A DNA stretch of 64,000 bases from Nocardiopsis metallicus (GCF_014201115.1 NZ_JACHDO010000001.1:2728001-2792000); one strand, 5' to 3'. Numbered from the stretch's first letter, positions 44,168 to 53,258 are shown. Notes: generated by a model from the letters alone, not told the origin. Translations and numbers: made by a program.

Positions 44168-47125
44168 GTGGCGCGTGATCTGGACCTGGACGAACTCCTC
44201 GACGCCTTCACCCTCACCGCCGACGAGTTGAGGCTGCTGCGGAACAAGTCCGGGGCGACCCGGCTCGGGTTCGCGCTGACCCTGCGTTTCCTGCTCTGGC
44301 GCGGCCGGTTCCCGCGCGGCCGCGGTGAGGTGCCCGACAACGCCGTCGTCCACGTGGCCAGGCAGGTCAAGGTCGAGCCTTCCGAGATCGCCTTCTACGA
44401 CTGGCAGGGGCGTTCGGCCAAGCGGAACCGCACCGAGATCCGCGAGTTCACCGGCTTCGGCGAGTGCTCGGTTCCCGACGCCGAGAAGGTCACGCTGTGG
44501 TTGGCCGAGAACGTGTGCGACCAGGAGCGCAACCCCGACCGGGTACGCCAGCGCCTGCTGGAGCACTGCAAAGAGGAGCTGATCGAGCCGCCGGAGAAGA
44601 CCCGCATCGAGCGGATCGTGCGCTCGGCGCTGAGCCAGGCCGAGGATCAGATGATGGCCCGCGCGGTGGGCGAGGTGCCCGCCGAGGTCGTGGAGCGGAT
44701 GCTCACGCTGATCGGTCAGGCCAGCGACGACCCCGACGAGGCGCCGGCGGCAGGGGAGGGCCCCGAGGTGTATGCGCGGATCAAGGACGCCCCGGGCAAT
44801 GTCAGCCTCAAGACGCTGATCGCGGAGAAGACGAAGCTGGAAGCGGTGCGCGCTGTCGGGGTGCCGCACCGGGCCTTCGCGCGCCTCCCGGCCACGATGG
44901 TGGCCGCGTGGCGGGATCGGGCGGCGGCCGAGGCGCCCTCGCACCTGCGCGGCCACCCGCACCAGATCAAGGTGTGCCTGCTGGGGGCGCTGCTGTTCTC
45001 GCGCGAGCGGGAGATCACCGACACCCTGGTCGATCTGGTGATCTCGACCGTGCACAAGATCAACGCCCGCGCGGAGAAGGTCGTGACCGAAGAGTTCGTC
45101 CGCGACCTCAAGCGGGTCTCGGGCAAGGAGGACATCCTCTTCCGCATCGCCGAGGCCTCCGTGGGCTCGCCCGAGTCGCTGGTGCGCGAGGTGGTCTACC
45201 CGGCCGCCGGCGGCGAGCAGACGCTGAAGGACCTGCTGGCCGAGTTCCGGTCCAAGGGCACCAGCTACCGCCAGCACAAGCAGCGCGTGTTCAAGTCCTC
45301 CTACTCCAACCACTACCGCGTGGGGCTGCTCCAGCTCCTGGACGTGCTGGAGTTCCACTCCTCCAACGACGTGCACCGCCCGCTGGTCAAGGCCCTGGAG
45401 CTGATCTGCCGCTACCGGGAGGTGGCCAACAACCGCCCCTACTACGACGCCGGTGAGCACGTCCCCGTCGACGGGGTCATCCCCTTCGAGCTGCGCGAGC
45501 TGCTGCACCGCACCGACCAGCGCGGCCGGTCGCGGGTGCTGCGCACCGTGTACGAGTGCGGGGTGTTCCAGAGGCTGCGCGAGCAGTTGCGCTGCAAGGA
45601 GATCTGGGTGGTGGGCGCGGACCGGTGGCGCAACCCGGATGAGGACCTCCCGGCCGACTTCGCCGACAAGCGCGTGGAGAACTACCGCAAGCTCAACCAG
45701 CCCCTGGACCCGGATGAGTTCATCTCCCGCCTGCACGGCGACATGGTGACCGAGCTGGCCGGGCTCAATGACGCGCTGCCCCGTCTGGGCTGGGTAGAGG
45801 TCGCCGAGCGCAAGACGGGGGCGATCAGCCTCTCCCCGTTGGAGGCGCGCGCCGAGCCGCGCAACCTGCGCAGGTTGAAGAAGGCGGTGCGCGCCAAGTG
45901 GGGTGTGGTCCCTTTGCTGGACATGCTCAAGGAGACCGCGCTGCGCACCGGGATGCTGGAGGCGTTCACCGGGGTCGGCACCCGCGAGGCCATCACGACT
46001 GAGGAGCTGTGGGAGCGCCTGATCCTGGTGATCTACGCCTATGGCACCAATACCGGGCTGCGCCGGGCGGCCGCGGGCGAGCACGCCTACTCCGAGGACG
46101 ACCTGCGCTACATCCGGCGCCGCTACTTCACCATCGAGGGGGCCCGAGGCGCCGCCCGCGCGATCGCCAACGCGACCTTCGCCATCCGCTCGGAGGCGAT
46201 CTGGGGGCAGGGGTCGACCGCGGTGGGGTCGGACTCCACGCATGTCAAGGCGTTCGACCAGAACCTGTTCACGGAGTGGCACTCGCGGTACGGGGGCCGG
46301 GGGGTGCTCATCTACTGGCACATCGAGGAGAGGTCGATGGCCGTGCACTCCCAGTTGCTGTCGTGCTCGGCCTCGGAGGTGCACGCCATGGTGGAGGGGG
46401 CGATGCGGCACGGCACCTCGATGAACGTGGAGGCCAACTACGTCGACTCCCATGGCCAGTCCGAGATCGGGTTCGGCATCACCCGGCTGCTGGGGTTCAA
46501 GCTGCTGCCGCGCATCAAGCAGATCAACCGCGTCAAGCTCTACCAGCCCGACCGCGGCGACCTGGAAACCTACCCGCTGTTGCGTCCGGCGATGACCCGG
46601 CCGATCCGCTGGGGCCTGATCGCCCAGCAGTACGACCAGATGATCAAGTACGCCACCGCGATCCGGCTGGGCACCGCCTCCACCGAGGCGATCCTGCGCC
46701 GCTTCACCCGCAACGCCTCCCACCCCACCTACGCGGCGATGCTGGAGGTGGGACGGGCGGAAAAGACCGCGTTCTGCGCGCGTTACCTGCGCGACCGCGA
46801 CGTGCAGTACGAGGTGGGGTCGGGGCTGAACGTGGTGGAGAACTCCCACGGCATCCACGGCGAGATCCTCTACGGCAAGACCGGTGAGCTGTCCTCCAAC
46901 CGGCGCGAGGAGCAGGAGCTGACCATGCTCGCCCTGCACATCCTGCAATCGTGCCTGGTGTACGTGAACACGCTGATGCTCCAACAGGTGCTGGCCGAAC
47001 CCGAATGGGAGAACGCGCTGACGGCCGAGGACCGGCGCGGGCTCACTCCGCTGTTCTCCTCGAACATGAACCCCTACGGCGACATTCGCCTGAACATGGG
47101 CAACCGCCTGGCCCTGGGCGGCTGA
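44168..47125 (+). CDS. tnpA: Tn3 family transposase TnpA of the inner transposon
   Basis: The 985-residue full-length Tn3 transposase has an N-terminal DNA-binding region (LDELLDAFTLTADELRLLRN). The DDE core has the first Asp in TAVGSDSTHVKAFDQN, the second in EANYVDSHGQSEIGFG, and the Glu in the ENSHGIHGEILYGKTGELSS segment. The end LTPLFSSNMNPYGDIRLNMG is a Tn3 hallmark. GTG 44168 starts just inside the left inverted repeat. It is intact, so this element may still be mobile. Confidence 0.95.
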   Translation: MARDLDLDELLDAFTLTADELRLLRNKSGATRLGFALTLRFLLWRGRFPRGRGEVPDNAVVHVARQVKVEPSEIAFYDWQGRSAKRNRTEIREFTGFGECSVPDAEKVTLWLAENVCDQERNPDRVRQRLLEHCKEELIEPPEKTRIERIVRSALSQAEDQMMARAVGEVPAEVVERMLTLIGQASDDPDEAPAAGEGPEVYARIKDAPGNVSLKTLIAEKTKLEAVRAVGVPHRAFARLPATMVAAWRDRAAAEAPSHLRGHPHQIKVCLLGALLFSREREITDTLVDLVISTVHKINARAEKVVTEEFVRDLKRVSGKEDILFRIAEASVGSPESLVREVVYPAAGGEQTLKDLLAEFRSKGTSYRQHKQRVFKSSYSNHYRVGLLQLLDVLEFHSSNDVHRPLVKALELICRYREVANNRPYYDAGEHVPVDGVIPFELRELLHRTDQRGRSRVLRTVYECGVFQRLREQLRCKEIWVVGADRWRNPDEDLPADFADKRVENYRKLNQPLDPDEFISRLHGDMVTELAGLNDALPRLGWVEVAERKTGAISLSPLEARAEPRNLRRLKKAVRAKWGVVPLLDMLKETALRTGMLEAFTGVGTREAITTEELWERLILVIYAYGTNTGLRRAAAGEHAYSEDDLRYIRRRYFTIEGARGAARAIANATFAIRSEAIWGQGSTAVGSDSTHVKAFDQNLFTEWHSRYGGRGVLIYWHIEERSMAVHSQLLSCSASEVHAMVEGAMRHGTSMNVEANYVDSHGQSEIGFGITRLLGFKLLPRIKQINRVKLYQPDRGDLETYPLLRPAMTRPIRWGLIAQQYDQMIKYATAIRLGTASTEAILRRFTRNASHPTYAAMLEVGRAEKTAFCARYLRDRDVQYEVGSGLNVVENSHGIHGEILYGKTGELSSNRREEQELTMLALHILQSCLVYVNTLMLQQVLAEPEWENALTAEDRRGLTPLFSSNMNPYGDIRLNMGNRLALGG

Positions 47126-47237
47126 GACCGAGACCAGGACCGCGAGACACTGGGGGCTCGCCCGGTGGAGGAGCGCAACCACCCTGCACGTCAGCGCGGA
47201 CGGCGTCCGAACCGGGTGCGGGAGTCGGCGGGCGTGC

Positions 47238-47828
47238 CTACAGTCCGAAGGCGCCGCCCTCGACGAGGATGATCACGCCCAGGACGATGAGGACCAAGGG
47301 CAGCAGGATGTGGCCCCAGCGGCTGAGCGCGCGGGCGATGGGGGCGCGGGTGGCCAGGAACTTGCCGGCCGCGCACAGCACACCGACCAGGATCAGAAAG
47401 ACCGTCGCGTAGACGGCCAGACTGGCGTAGCCGACGGTGACGAAGACGGGGACGTAAACGCCGATGTTGTCGCCGCCGTTGGCGAAGGTGACGGTGGCGA
47501 CGGTGAGCAGGGCCGGGCCGTTGTCGCTGTCGGGGGCCTCATCGTCGTCATCGCCGCGCCACAGTTTCCAGGCCGCGCGCAGGCCCAGCAGCAGCGGCAG
47601 CAGCCCGAAGTAGGCGCGCACCTCCTCGGGCAGGAAACTCGCGCCGAAGGTGGCGGCCAGCGCGGTGACCAGGATCGCGATGAAGCCCAGGTACTGCCCG
47701 GCCACGATCTTGGCGGTGGCCCCGCGCTGCCCTGCGCCTTGGGCGAAGAACAGCGCGAGCACCACGATGTCGTCGATGTTGGTGAGGGCGAACAGGCCGG
47801 CCGCCTGGGCGATGATGATCAGGTCCAC
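47238..47828 (-). CDS. cadD: CadD family cadmium resistance transporter
   Basis: The 196-residue protein has six predicted helices and the CadD/LysE-type pattern FALTNIDDIVVLALFFA and TFANGGDNIGVYVPVFVTVG, in which Asp residues in helices 1 and 4 are conserved. CadD proteins lower cellular cadmium. It is the last gene of the cmtR-P-type ATPase-lspA-cadD operon; its GTG start overlaps the lspA end by 10 nt. Confidence 0.85.
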   Translation of the reverse strand: MDLIIIAQAAGLFALTNIDDIVVLALFFAQGAGQRGATAKIVAGQYLGFIAILVTALAATFGASFLPEEVRAYFGLLPLLLGLRAAWKLWRGDDDDEAPDSDNGPALLTVATVTFANGGDNIGVYVPVFVTVGYASLAVYATVFLILVGVLCAAGKFLATRAPIARALSRWGHILLPLVLIVLGVIILVEGGAFGL

Positions 47829-48334
47829 GGGTCGGAGTCCTTACCGGGCGGTGCCGGTGCGCCCTGGCGGGCGGACGTGAGCACGAGCAGTACCGCCCCT
47901 GCGACGATGAAGGCGTCGGCGAGGTTGAAGGTGGGCCACCAGCCGCTGTGCAGGTAGTCGGTGACCACACCGTCCAGGCCGCGATCGATGAGGTTGGCCA
48001 GCGCACCGCCCAACATCCCGGCCAGACCGACGCGGCCCGCGAGCGGGGTGGTAGGGGCGGTGCGCCAGGCGTAGGCGGCCACGGCGGCGGTGATGAGCCC
48101 GGTGAGGGCCACGATGACCCATGTGGGCATGCTCGCGCCCAGGCTGAAAGCGACGCCGGGGTTGTAGGTCAGGCGCAACTCCAGCAGCCCCAGGAGTTGT
48201 GGTCCGGGCCCGCCGGTCAGCCGGTCTTCGGCTAGGGCCTTCAGGGCCAGGTCGGCGGCTGTGAGTGTGAGGGCGGCGGCCAGCACGCCCCAACGGGGGA
48301 GCGTGCCGGCCGCAGTCGGTGTCGTCGGCCTCAC
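47819..48334 (-). CDS. lspA: Signal peptidase II homologue in a metal-resistance operon
   Basis: The 171-residue protein has four helices and the two catalytic Asp boxes, GGALANLIDRG and FNLADAFIVAG, plus YNPGVAFSLG. It starts at GTG 48334, overlapping the ATPase stop (GTGA). LspA homologues (PbrC) accompany PbrA-type P-type ATPases in lead resistance operons, where they process the lipoprotein partner or act with PbrB. Here it suggests Pb or Zn/Cd handling. It could also be a spare housekeeping enzyme. Confidence 0.88.
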   Translation of the reverse strand: MRPTTPTAAGTLPRWGVLAAALTLTAADLALKALAEDRLTGGPGPQLLGLLELRLTYNPGVAFSLGASMPTWVIVALTGLITAAVAAYAWRTAPTTPLAGRVGLAGMLGGALANLIDRGLDGVVTDYLHSGWWPTFNLADAFIVAGAVLLVLTSARQGAPAPPGKDSDPWT

Positions 48335-50304
48335 GCCGTCGCCCCCGCACGCTCGCGTGGTGCGGCGGTGGCGGGACCACCGGGAGCCAGTCCCAGGCGG
48401 CGGGTGCGTCCGGCGCGGATGCCGTTGCCGATGACCACGACCTCGGCCACCTCGTGCACCAGCACGACCGCGGCCAGGCCCAGGATGCCGAACAGGGCCA
48501 GGGGCATCAGGCCGATGATGATGGCCAGCGACAGTCCCACGCTCTGCCACATGATGACCCGAGAGCGGCGGGCGTGGCCCAGGACCTGGGGCAGGTGGCG
48601 CAGGTCCTCGCCCATCAAAGCGACGTCGGCGGTCTCGATGGCCACGTCGGTGCCCATGGCGCCCATGGCGATCCCGAGGTCGGCGGTGGCCAGGGCGGGT
48701 GCGTCGTTGACGCCGTCGCCGACCATCGCCACCGGGCCGTGTTCGCGTAGCTGGCCGACGATGCGGGACTTGTCCTCGGGGCGCAGCTCGGCGTGCACGT
48801 CACCCGGATCGATGCCCGCCTGGGCGGCCAGGGTGGTGGCGGTGGCGTGGTTGTCGCCGGTGAGCATCACCACCCGGTAGCCCGCACCGCGCAGGGAGGC
48901 CACGACCTCGCCCGCCTCGGGGCGCAGCTCGTCGCGCACCGCGATGGCGCCCAGCAGCGCGCCGTCGTCCTCGACCAGGACGGCGGTGGCCCCGGCGTGC
49001 TGCATCCGCTTCACGTCCCCGGCCAGTGGGTCGGCCTCGATCCAGCCCGGTCGGCCCAACCGGACACTGCGGCCGTTCAGGGTTCCGGTGAGCCCGGCTC
49101 CGGTGACCGCCTCCACGTGCTCGGCCCGCTGGGGTGCGGGGGCGGCGGCCAGGATGGCGCGGGCGAGGGGGTGTTCGCTGCGCTCCTCCAGCGCGGCGGC
49201 CACCGCCAGTACCTGCTCTGCGGTGTGGCCGGGCGCCGGGGCGGTTTCGATGACGGCCGGGCGGTTGCGGGTCAGGGTGCCGGTCTTGTCCAACGCGACG
49301 GTCTTGACCCGGCCCATGGCTTCGAGGGCGGCGCCGCCCTTGACCAGGGTGCCGTGCTTGGAGGCGGCGCCGATCGCGGCGACCACGGTGACCGGGACGG
49401 AGATGGCCAGCGCGCAGGGGGAGGCGGCCACCAGCACGACCAGGGCGCGTTCGATCCACATCAGCGGGTCACCGAAGAGCGCCCCGAGGGCGGCGATGAG
49501 GGCGGCGGCGATCATCACCCCGGGCACCAGCGGTTTGGCGATCTTGTCGGCCAGGCGCTGTCCGGCGCCCTTGCGGGACTGCTCGGCCTCCACGATGGAG
49601 ACGATGCGGGCCAGGGAGTTGTCGGCCGCGGTGGAGGTGACGGTCACCTCCAGGACGCCGGTGCCGTTGATGGAGCCGGCGAACACCTCGTTCCCGGGTC
49701 CGGCCTCGACGGGGACGGACTCGCCGGTGATGGCCGAGGTGTCCAGGCTGGTGTGCCCGGAGGCGATACGGCCGTCGGTGGCCAGGCGCTCCCCGGGGCG
49801 CACCACCAGCGTGTCGCCCACGACCAGCTCGGCCGGGTCGACGGTGCGCTCGGTTCCGTCGCGCAGCACTCTGGCCTGGTCGGGGACCAGGTCCAGCAGG
49901 GCGCGTAGGCCGCGGCGGGTGCGGGCCACGGAGTACTCCTCCAGCCCTTCGGCGATGGTGTAGAGCACCGCCAGCATCGCGGCCTCGCCCACCTCACCCA
50001 ACAGCACGGCGCCAACGGCGGCGATGGTCATCAGCGTGCCCACGCCGATCCTGCCCTTAGCCAGGCGGCGCACGGTGGAGGGGACGAACGTCCACCCCGC
50101 GACCGCCAGCGCGGCGGCCTTGAGAACCAACCCCACCAGGTCGCCGGCGCCGACCCAGCCCGCGCCGTACCCGGCCAGCAGCAGCGCCGCGGCGACGGCG
50201 GCGAAGCGGATCTCGCTCACCTGCCACAACGCCTCCGGTTCGTGCTCTTCGGCTGCTTCCCCTGCGCGGGGCTCCTCGCCACCGCATCCGCACGCGTCAC
50301 TCAC
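48331..50304 (-). CDS. cadA: Heavy metal-translocating P1B-type ATPase (Cd/Pb/Zn)
   Basis: The 657-residue exporter has the P1B-2 features: metal-site SPC with Cys297 (SPCALAISVPV), phosphorylated Asp339 in DKTGT, HP in RSEHPLARAI, TGES in the actuator domain and GDGVNDAPAL in the hinge. No N-terminal HMA domain is present; instead a short CGCGGEE tail may bind metal. It pumps Zn/Cd/Pb out of the cell. The GTG start at 50304 overlaps the regulator gene by 8 nt. Confidence 0.92.
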   Translation of the reverse strand: MSDACGCGGEEPRAGEAAEEHEPEALWQVSEIRFAAVAAALLLAGYGAGWVGAGDLVGLVLKAAALAVAGWTFVPSTVRRLAKGRIGVGTLMTIAAVGAVLLGEVGEAAMLAVLYTIAEGLEEYSVARTRRGLRALLDLVPDQARVLRDGTERTVDPAELVVGDTLVVRPGERLATDGRIASGHTSLDTSAITGESVPVEAGPGNEVFAGSINGTGVLEVTVTSTAADNSLARIVSIVEAEQSRKGAGQRLADKIAKPLVPGVMIAAALIAALGALFGDPLMWIERALVVLVAASPCALAISVPVTVVAAIGAASKHGTLVKGGAALEAMGRVKTVALDKTGTLTRNRPAVIETAPAPGHTAEQVLAVAAALEERSEHPLARAILAAAPAPQRAEHVEAVTGAGLTGTLNGRSVRLGRPGWIEADPLAGDVKRMQHAGATAVLVEDDGALLGAIAVRDELRPEAGEVVASLRGAGYRVVMLTGDNHATATTLAAQAGIDPGDVHAELRPEDKSRIVGQLREHGPVAMVGDGVNDAPALATADLGIAMGAMGTDVAIETADVALMGEDLRHLPQVLGHARRSRVIMWQSVGLSLAIIIGLMPLALFGILGLAAVVLVHEVAEVVVIGNGIRAGRTRRLGLAPGGPATAAPRERAGATA

Positions 50305-50680
50305 CGCGCACCTCCGTCATCGTCGTGCTGTCGGTTCCGTAGTTGGGGCACAGTGCGACCGCGCTGCCGGTCGCGGCCAGCAGGATCTCGGCCGAGGCCA
50401 GCAGGTCCAGCAGCTCGGGGCGGGTCAGGGAGTAGAACACCTGCCGCCCCTCGGGACGCCCGTCGACAAGGCCGCAGTCGCGCAGGCACGCCACGTGCTT
50501 GGAGATCGTGGACTGGGCCAGTCCCAACTGTTCCACCAGGTCGGACACCCGCGCCTCGCCCTGGGCCAGGCGGCGCACGATGGCCAGCCGGGTGCCGTCG
50601 GAGAGACTGTGGAAGAGGGCCTCGGCGGCGCCTATGCCCGCGGTTGTGGCTTGGCATCCATCCGTGCTATTCATCGTCAT
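50297..50680 (-). CDS. cmtR: ArsR/SmtB family metalloregulator, CmtR-like
   Basis: The 127-residue winged-helix repressor has LSDGTRLAIVRRLAQGEARV and helix-turn-helix GLAQSTISKHVACLRDCGLV. Cys65 and Cys69 (ACLRDC) in the recognition region and Cys111 (LCPNYG) match the Cd/Pb ligands C57, C61 and C102 of mycobacterial CmtR, so it probably senses Cd(II)/Pb(II). It heads the export operon and lies back to back with the methyltransferase operon. The start could also be 50674 or 50731. Confidence 0.85.
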   Translation of the reverse strand: MTMNSTDGCQATTAGIGAAEALFHSLSDGTRLAIVRRLAQGEARVSDLVEQLGLAQSTISKHVACLRDCGLVDGRPEGRQVFYSLTRPELLDLLASAEILLAATGSAVALCPNYGTDSTTMTEVRGE

Positions 50681-50723
50681 ATAGCGATCATATCCCATGT
50701 TGGCGATGTTGAAAGGTGTGGGC
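50673..50723. promoter_or_regulatory. Divergent promoter/operator region of cmtR and the methyltransferase operon
   Basis: Only ~43 nt separate the two start codons. They include CATATAGCGATCATATCC, an AT-rich imperfect dyad (ATAT-N7-ATAT) in otherwise GC-rich DNA. It is the natural place for a CmtR operator that would control both directions. AAAGG at 50712-50716 serves the plus-strand gene. Confidence 0.5.
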
Positions 50724-51356
50724 ATGCTCATGAACCGCGTGGAGTCGGCACTGATCGACTCACCGCCCCGGCGCCTGCTCCAGCACTACGAGGCCGCAGT
50801 GCTGGTCGAACTGGGCGGGCGCACGCCAGGCGCCCACACCGCCGAGCTGGGATGCGGACCCGGATACGGCACCAAACTCATCCTGGACACCTTCGGCGCC
50901 GCGTCCGTGGACGCCGTGGACCTGGACCCCAAAATGCTGGCCAAAGCACGGCGCCGCCTTCAGCGCCACGGCGAGCGCGTCTACCTCGCGCGCGGCTCGG
51001 CCACCGACCTGGCCGCCGCCTTCGGCCCCATCGACGGCGGAAAGGACGCCTCCTACGACGCGGTGTTCGACTTCGCGATCATCCACCACATCCCGAACTG
51101 GAGAGAGGCCCTGGCCGAGGTCGCCCGCGTTCTCACACCGGGTGGCCGGTTCTTCTTCGACGAGGTCACCGCCACCGCCCTGGCCCGCCCCACCTACAAG
51201 GCCCTGTTCGACCACCCCACCGCCGACCGGTTCAGCGCGGGCGAGTTCCTCGCCGAGCTGCCCCGCCACGGCCTGCACATCGGCGAGAACTGGCGCACCC
51301 GCATCGGTAGCGACTACCTCCTCGGCGTCGCCACCCGCACCCAAAAGGGCAGGTGA
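50724..51356 (+). CDS. Class I SAM-dependent methyltransferase
   Basis: The 210-residue protein has motif I ELGCGPGYG (SAM binding), the acidic residue in VDAVDLDPKM, the FDFAIIHHIPNWREALAEVA post-II region and VLTPGGRFFFDE. It has only one Cys, so it is not ArsM-like. The start at 50724 follows AAAGG by 8 nt; 50697 is an alternative. It is first of a three-gene plus-strand operon divergent from the metal regulator. The substrate is unknown. Confidence 0.8.
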   Translation: MLMNRVESALIDSPPRRLLQHYEAAVLVELGGRTPGAHTAELGCGPGYGTKLILDTFGAASVDAVDLDPKMLAKARRRLQRHGERVYLARGSATDLAAAFGPIDGGKDASYDAVFDFAIIHHIPNWREALAEVARVLTPGGRFFFDEVTATALARPTYKALFDHPTADRFSAGEFLAELPRHGLHIGENWRTRIGSDYLLGVATRTQKGR

Positions 51357-51982
51357 GCACGATGGCCATCACCGCACTGGTGCTCTACGGCGTCTTCATC
51401 GTCCTGACCGCGACCAAGACGCAACTCCAACGACGCCACGGCACCGACACCGGGATCCGACGCCCGGCCAGCCCGCTGGCCTGGGCCGCCCGACTCCCGC
51501 TCGCACTGGGCAGCCTGGCCACCGGCGTCGCCGCACCCATCGCCGAACTGGCCGGCCTCACGCCGCTGCCCGGCCTCGACCAGCCCGCCCTGCGCACCGC
51601 CGGCGCGGCCCTGGCCGCCCTGGGCGTGGCGGGGACCTTCGCCACCCAGCTCGCCATGGGCCAGGCCTGGCGAACCACACCCGATGAGACCGAACGCCCG
51701 CACCTGGTGACCGGCGGCCCGTTCCGCATCGCCCGCAACCCCATCTACACCGCCTACACCGCGATGTCGCTGGGCCTGGCCCTGACGGTCCCCAACCCCA
51801 TCGCCGTACTCGGCGCAGCCGCCGTCCTCATCGGCGTTCAAATGCAGGTCAGGGCGATCGAGGAACCCTACCTGCGGCGCATCCACGGCGCCGCCTACTC
51901 CGGTTACGCCGCGCGCACCGGCCGTTTCCTGCCCGGGATCGGCCGCCTCACCGACCACACCACCACGAAGGGACCCCGATGA
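51353..51982 (+). CDS. Isoprenylcysteine carboxyl methyltransferase-like membrane protein
   Basis: The 209-residue protein has four to five membrane helices. The ICMT/phospholipid methyltransferase core HLVTGGPFRIARNPIYTAYT is followed by EEPYLRRIHGAAYSGYAART, which bind SAM. Relatives include MddA, which methylates methanethiol. The GTG start at 51353 overlaps the previous stop (GTGA) and its own stop overlaps the next ATG, so the trio is tightly coupled. Confidence 0.8.
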   Translation: MSTMAITALVLYGVFIVLTATKTQLQRRHGTDTGIRRPASPLAWAARLPLALGSLATGVAAPIAELAGLTPLPGLDQPALRTAGAALAALGVAGTFATQLAMGQAWRTTPDETERPHLVTGGPFRIARNPIYTAYTAMSLGLALTVPNPIAVLGAAAVLIGVQMQVRAIEEPYLRRIHGAAYSGYAARTGRFLPGIGRLTDHTTTKGPR

Positions 51983-52113
51983 GCGGCTGCTGCACCCCGA
52001 GCGACCAGGACCCCACCCCCGAAGAAGAGCGCACCGGCACGATCGCGCTGGTCCTCGTCGTGGCCATCAGCGCCGCCACCCTGGTGGTCGTCGGCGCCTT
52101 CCTGCTGTCCTAG
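51979..52113 (+). CDS. 44-residue membrane peptide with N-terminal Cys-Cys
   Basis: The frame reads MSGCCTPSDQDPTPEEERTG and then a single hydrophobic helix (TIALVLVVAISAATLVVVGA) to FLLS. ATGA overlap with the ICMT-like gene shows coupling. The vicinal Cys pair faces the cytosol if the charged N-terminus stays inside, and could hand metal to membrane proteins. No family is recognised. Confidence 0.7.
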   Translation: MSGCCTPSDQDPTPEEERTGTIALVLVVAISAATLVVVGAFLLS

Positions 52114-52147
52114 GGCACGCATGAGGCATCGTGCGGCGCTGCGGGCC

Positions 52148-53194
52148 TCACCGGTCGACGGTGAGCACCTCCAGGGCGGCGGCCTTGTCGGCCTCGGTGG
52201 GCAGAGCGTAGCGGCGGGTGGTGTTGATGTCGGCGTGCCCCATCAACTCGGCCACGGTCACCAGGTCCACCGGCTCCTTCGCCAGGTCGCCGCAGCCGCG
52301 CACCAGGTCGGTGCCGAAGGTGTGCCGTAGCACGTGTGGGCCGAACGCCTCCCCGTCGTCGCCCGGTCCGATTCCGGCCGCTGACCCCAACTCGCACACC
52401 ACCGCGTTCGCCGCCCGCGTCGACAGCGCCTGGCCGTCGCGGTTGCGCACCAGCGGACCGGCAGCAGGGCGGCCGAGCTCGTCCAGGAGGAGTTCGAGGG
52501 AGGCGCGGGCCTCGGCGTGCAGCGGGACGGTGCGGTCCTTGCCGCCCAACCGTCCCTTGCCGCGCACCCGCACGCTGCCCCGGCGCGCGGACAGGCGGAT
52601 GTCGGCCGCGTCCAGGGCGACGATCTCGGCGATGCGCAACCCCGTGTAGTAGGCCAGGTGGCAGATCACCCGGTCCCGGGCGGAGGCGTCGCGGGCCACG
52701 GTGCGCAGGAACCTCAGCTTGGCGCGGGCCTCGAGCGCGCGTGGAGCGCTGGGGCGGGCCAGGTGCTCGCGGACCACGTCGGGCCGTCCCGAGCCGCGCA
52801 GGGCGAAGAAGGCGTCGATGGCGGCGAGGCGGTTGTTGATGGTGGCCGCCGACAGGTGGGTTCCCCGGGCGGTGCGGGTGTTCTTCAACGTGCGGCGGTA
52901 GTCGCGCACCGCCCAGTCCCGCGCGGCCGCATCGCACAGCGGGTCGCCGTCCAGGGCGCCGGCCTCGCGCGCCTGGGCGAGCCAGGCCAGGAAGTGGGCG
53001 GCGTTGCGCCGGTACTTGTCGCGGGTGGCCGTCCCCAAATCGGTGGAGGCGGCCAGCTTCTCGCCGAAGGCGCGGTGTTCATCCGCCAGGTCGTCGGGCA
53101 GGTCGAGGGTTCGGCGCGGCCGGCCGGTGCGTGTGTTTCCAGAAGTGGAAACCGGGGGCTGTCCTCCGACAGGAGGTGTGTTTCCAGAAATCAT
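52148..53194 (-). CDS. Tyrosine recombinase (TnpI-like resolvase of the inner transposon)
   Basis: The 348-residue XerC/D-type recombinase has a SAM-like N-terminal core-binding domain (about 35-150). The catalytic domain has Arg in YYTGLRIAEIVAL, HxLR in HVLRHTFGTDLV, and GHADINTTRRYALP with the nucleophilic Tyr. Tn3-family elements such as Tn4430 use a tyrosine recombinase, TnpI, instead of a serine resolvase. It lies next to the right inverted repeat, with candidate core sites overlapping its 5' end. The first ~30 residues, which include the site-derived SGNT repeats, may be untranslated if a later start is used. Confidence 0.85.
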   Translation of the reverse strand: MISGNTPPVGGQPPVSTSGNTRTGRPRRTLDLPDDLADEHRAFGEKLAASTDLGTATRDKYRRNAAHFLAWLAQAREAGALDGDPLCDAAARDWAVRDYRRTLKNTRTARGTHLSAATINNRLAAIDAFFALRGSGRPDVVREHLARPSAPRALEARAKLRFLRTVARDASARDRVICHLAYYTGLRIAEIVALDAADIRLSARRGSVRVRGKGRLGGKDRTVPLHAEARASLELLLDELGRPAAGPLVRNRDGQALSTRAANAVVCELGSAAGIGPGDDGEAFGPHVLRHTFGTDLVRGCGDLAKEPVDLVTVAELMGHADINTTRRYALPTEADKAAALEVLTVDR

Positions 53195-53233
53195 GTCCTC
53201 AGGCTACTTCCGGGAACGCTGATTTCCAGAAGT
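53136..53233. promoter_or_regulatory. Candidate resolution site with three TTTCCAGAA boxes
   Basis: TTTCCAGAAGTGGAAA (53136-53151) is an inverted pair around GAAG, followed by direct copies TTTCCAGAAATC at 53181 and TTTCCAGAAGT at 53223, spaced 45 and 42 bp. An inverted core with two extra direct repeats is the architecture of TnpI internal recombination sites. It overlaps the start of the recombinase gene and ends 26 bp before the right inverted repeat. Confidence 0.65.
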
Positions 53234-53258
53234 ACGGGCATCCGCCGCAAGCGTCGAC

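Noticed and set aside
44069..47182. A 1,037-codon minus-strand frame
   Set aside because: It is antisense to the intact inner tnpA and arises from codon bias.
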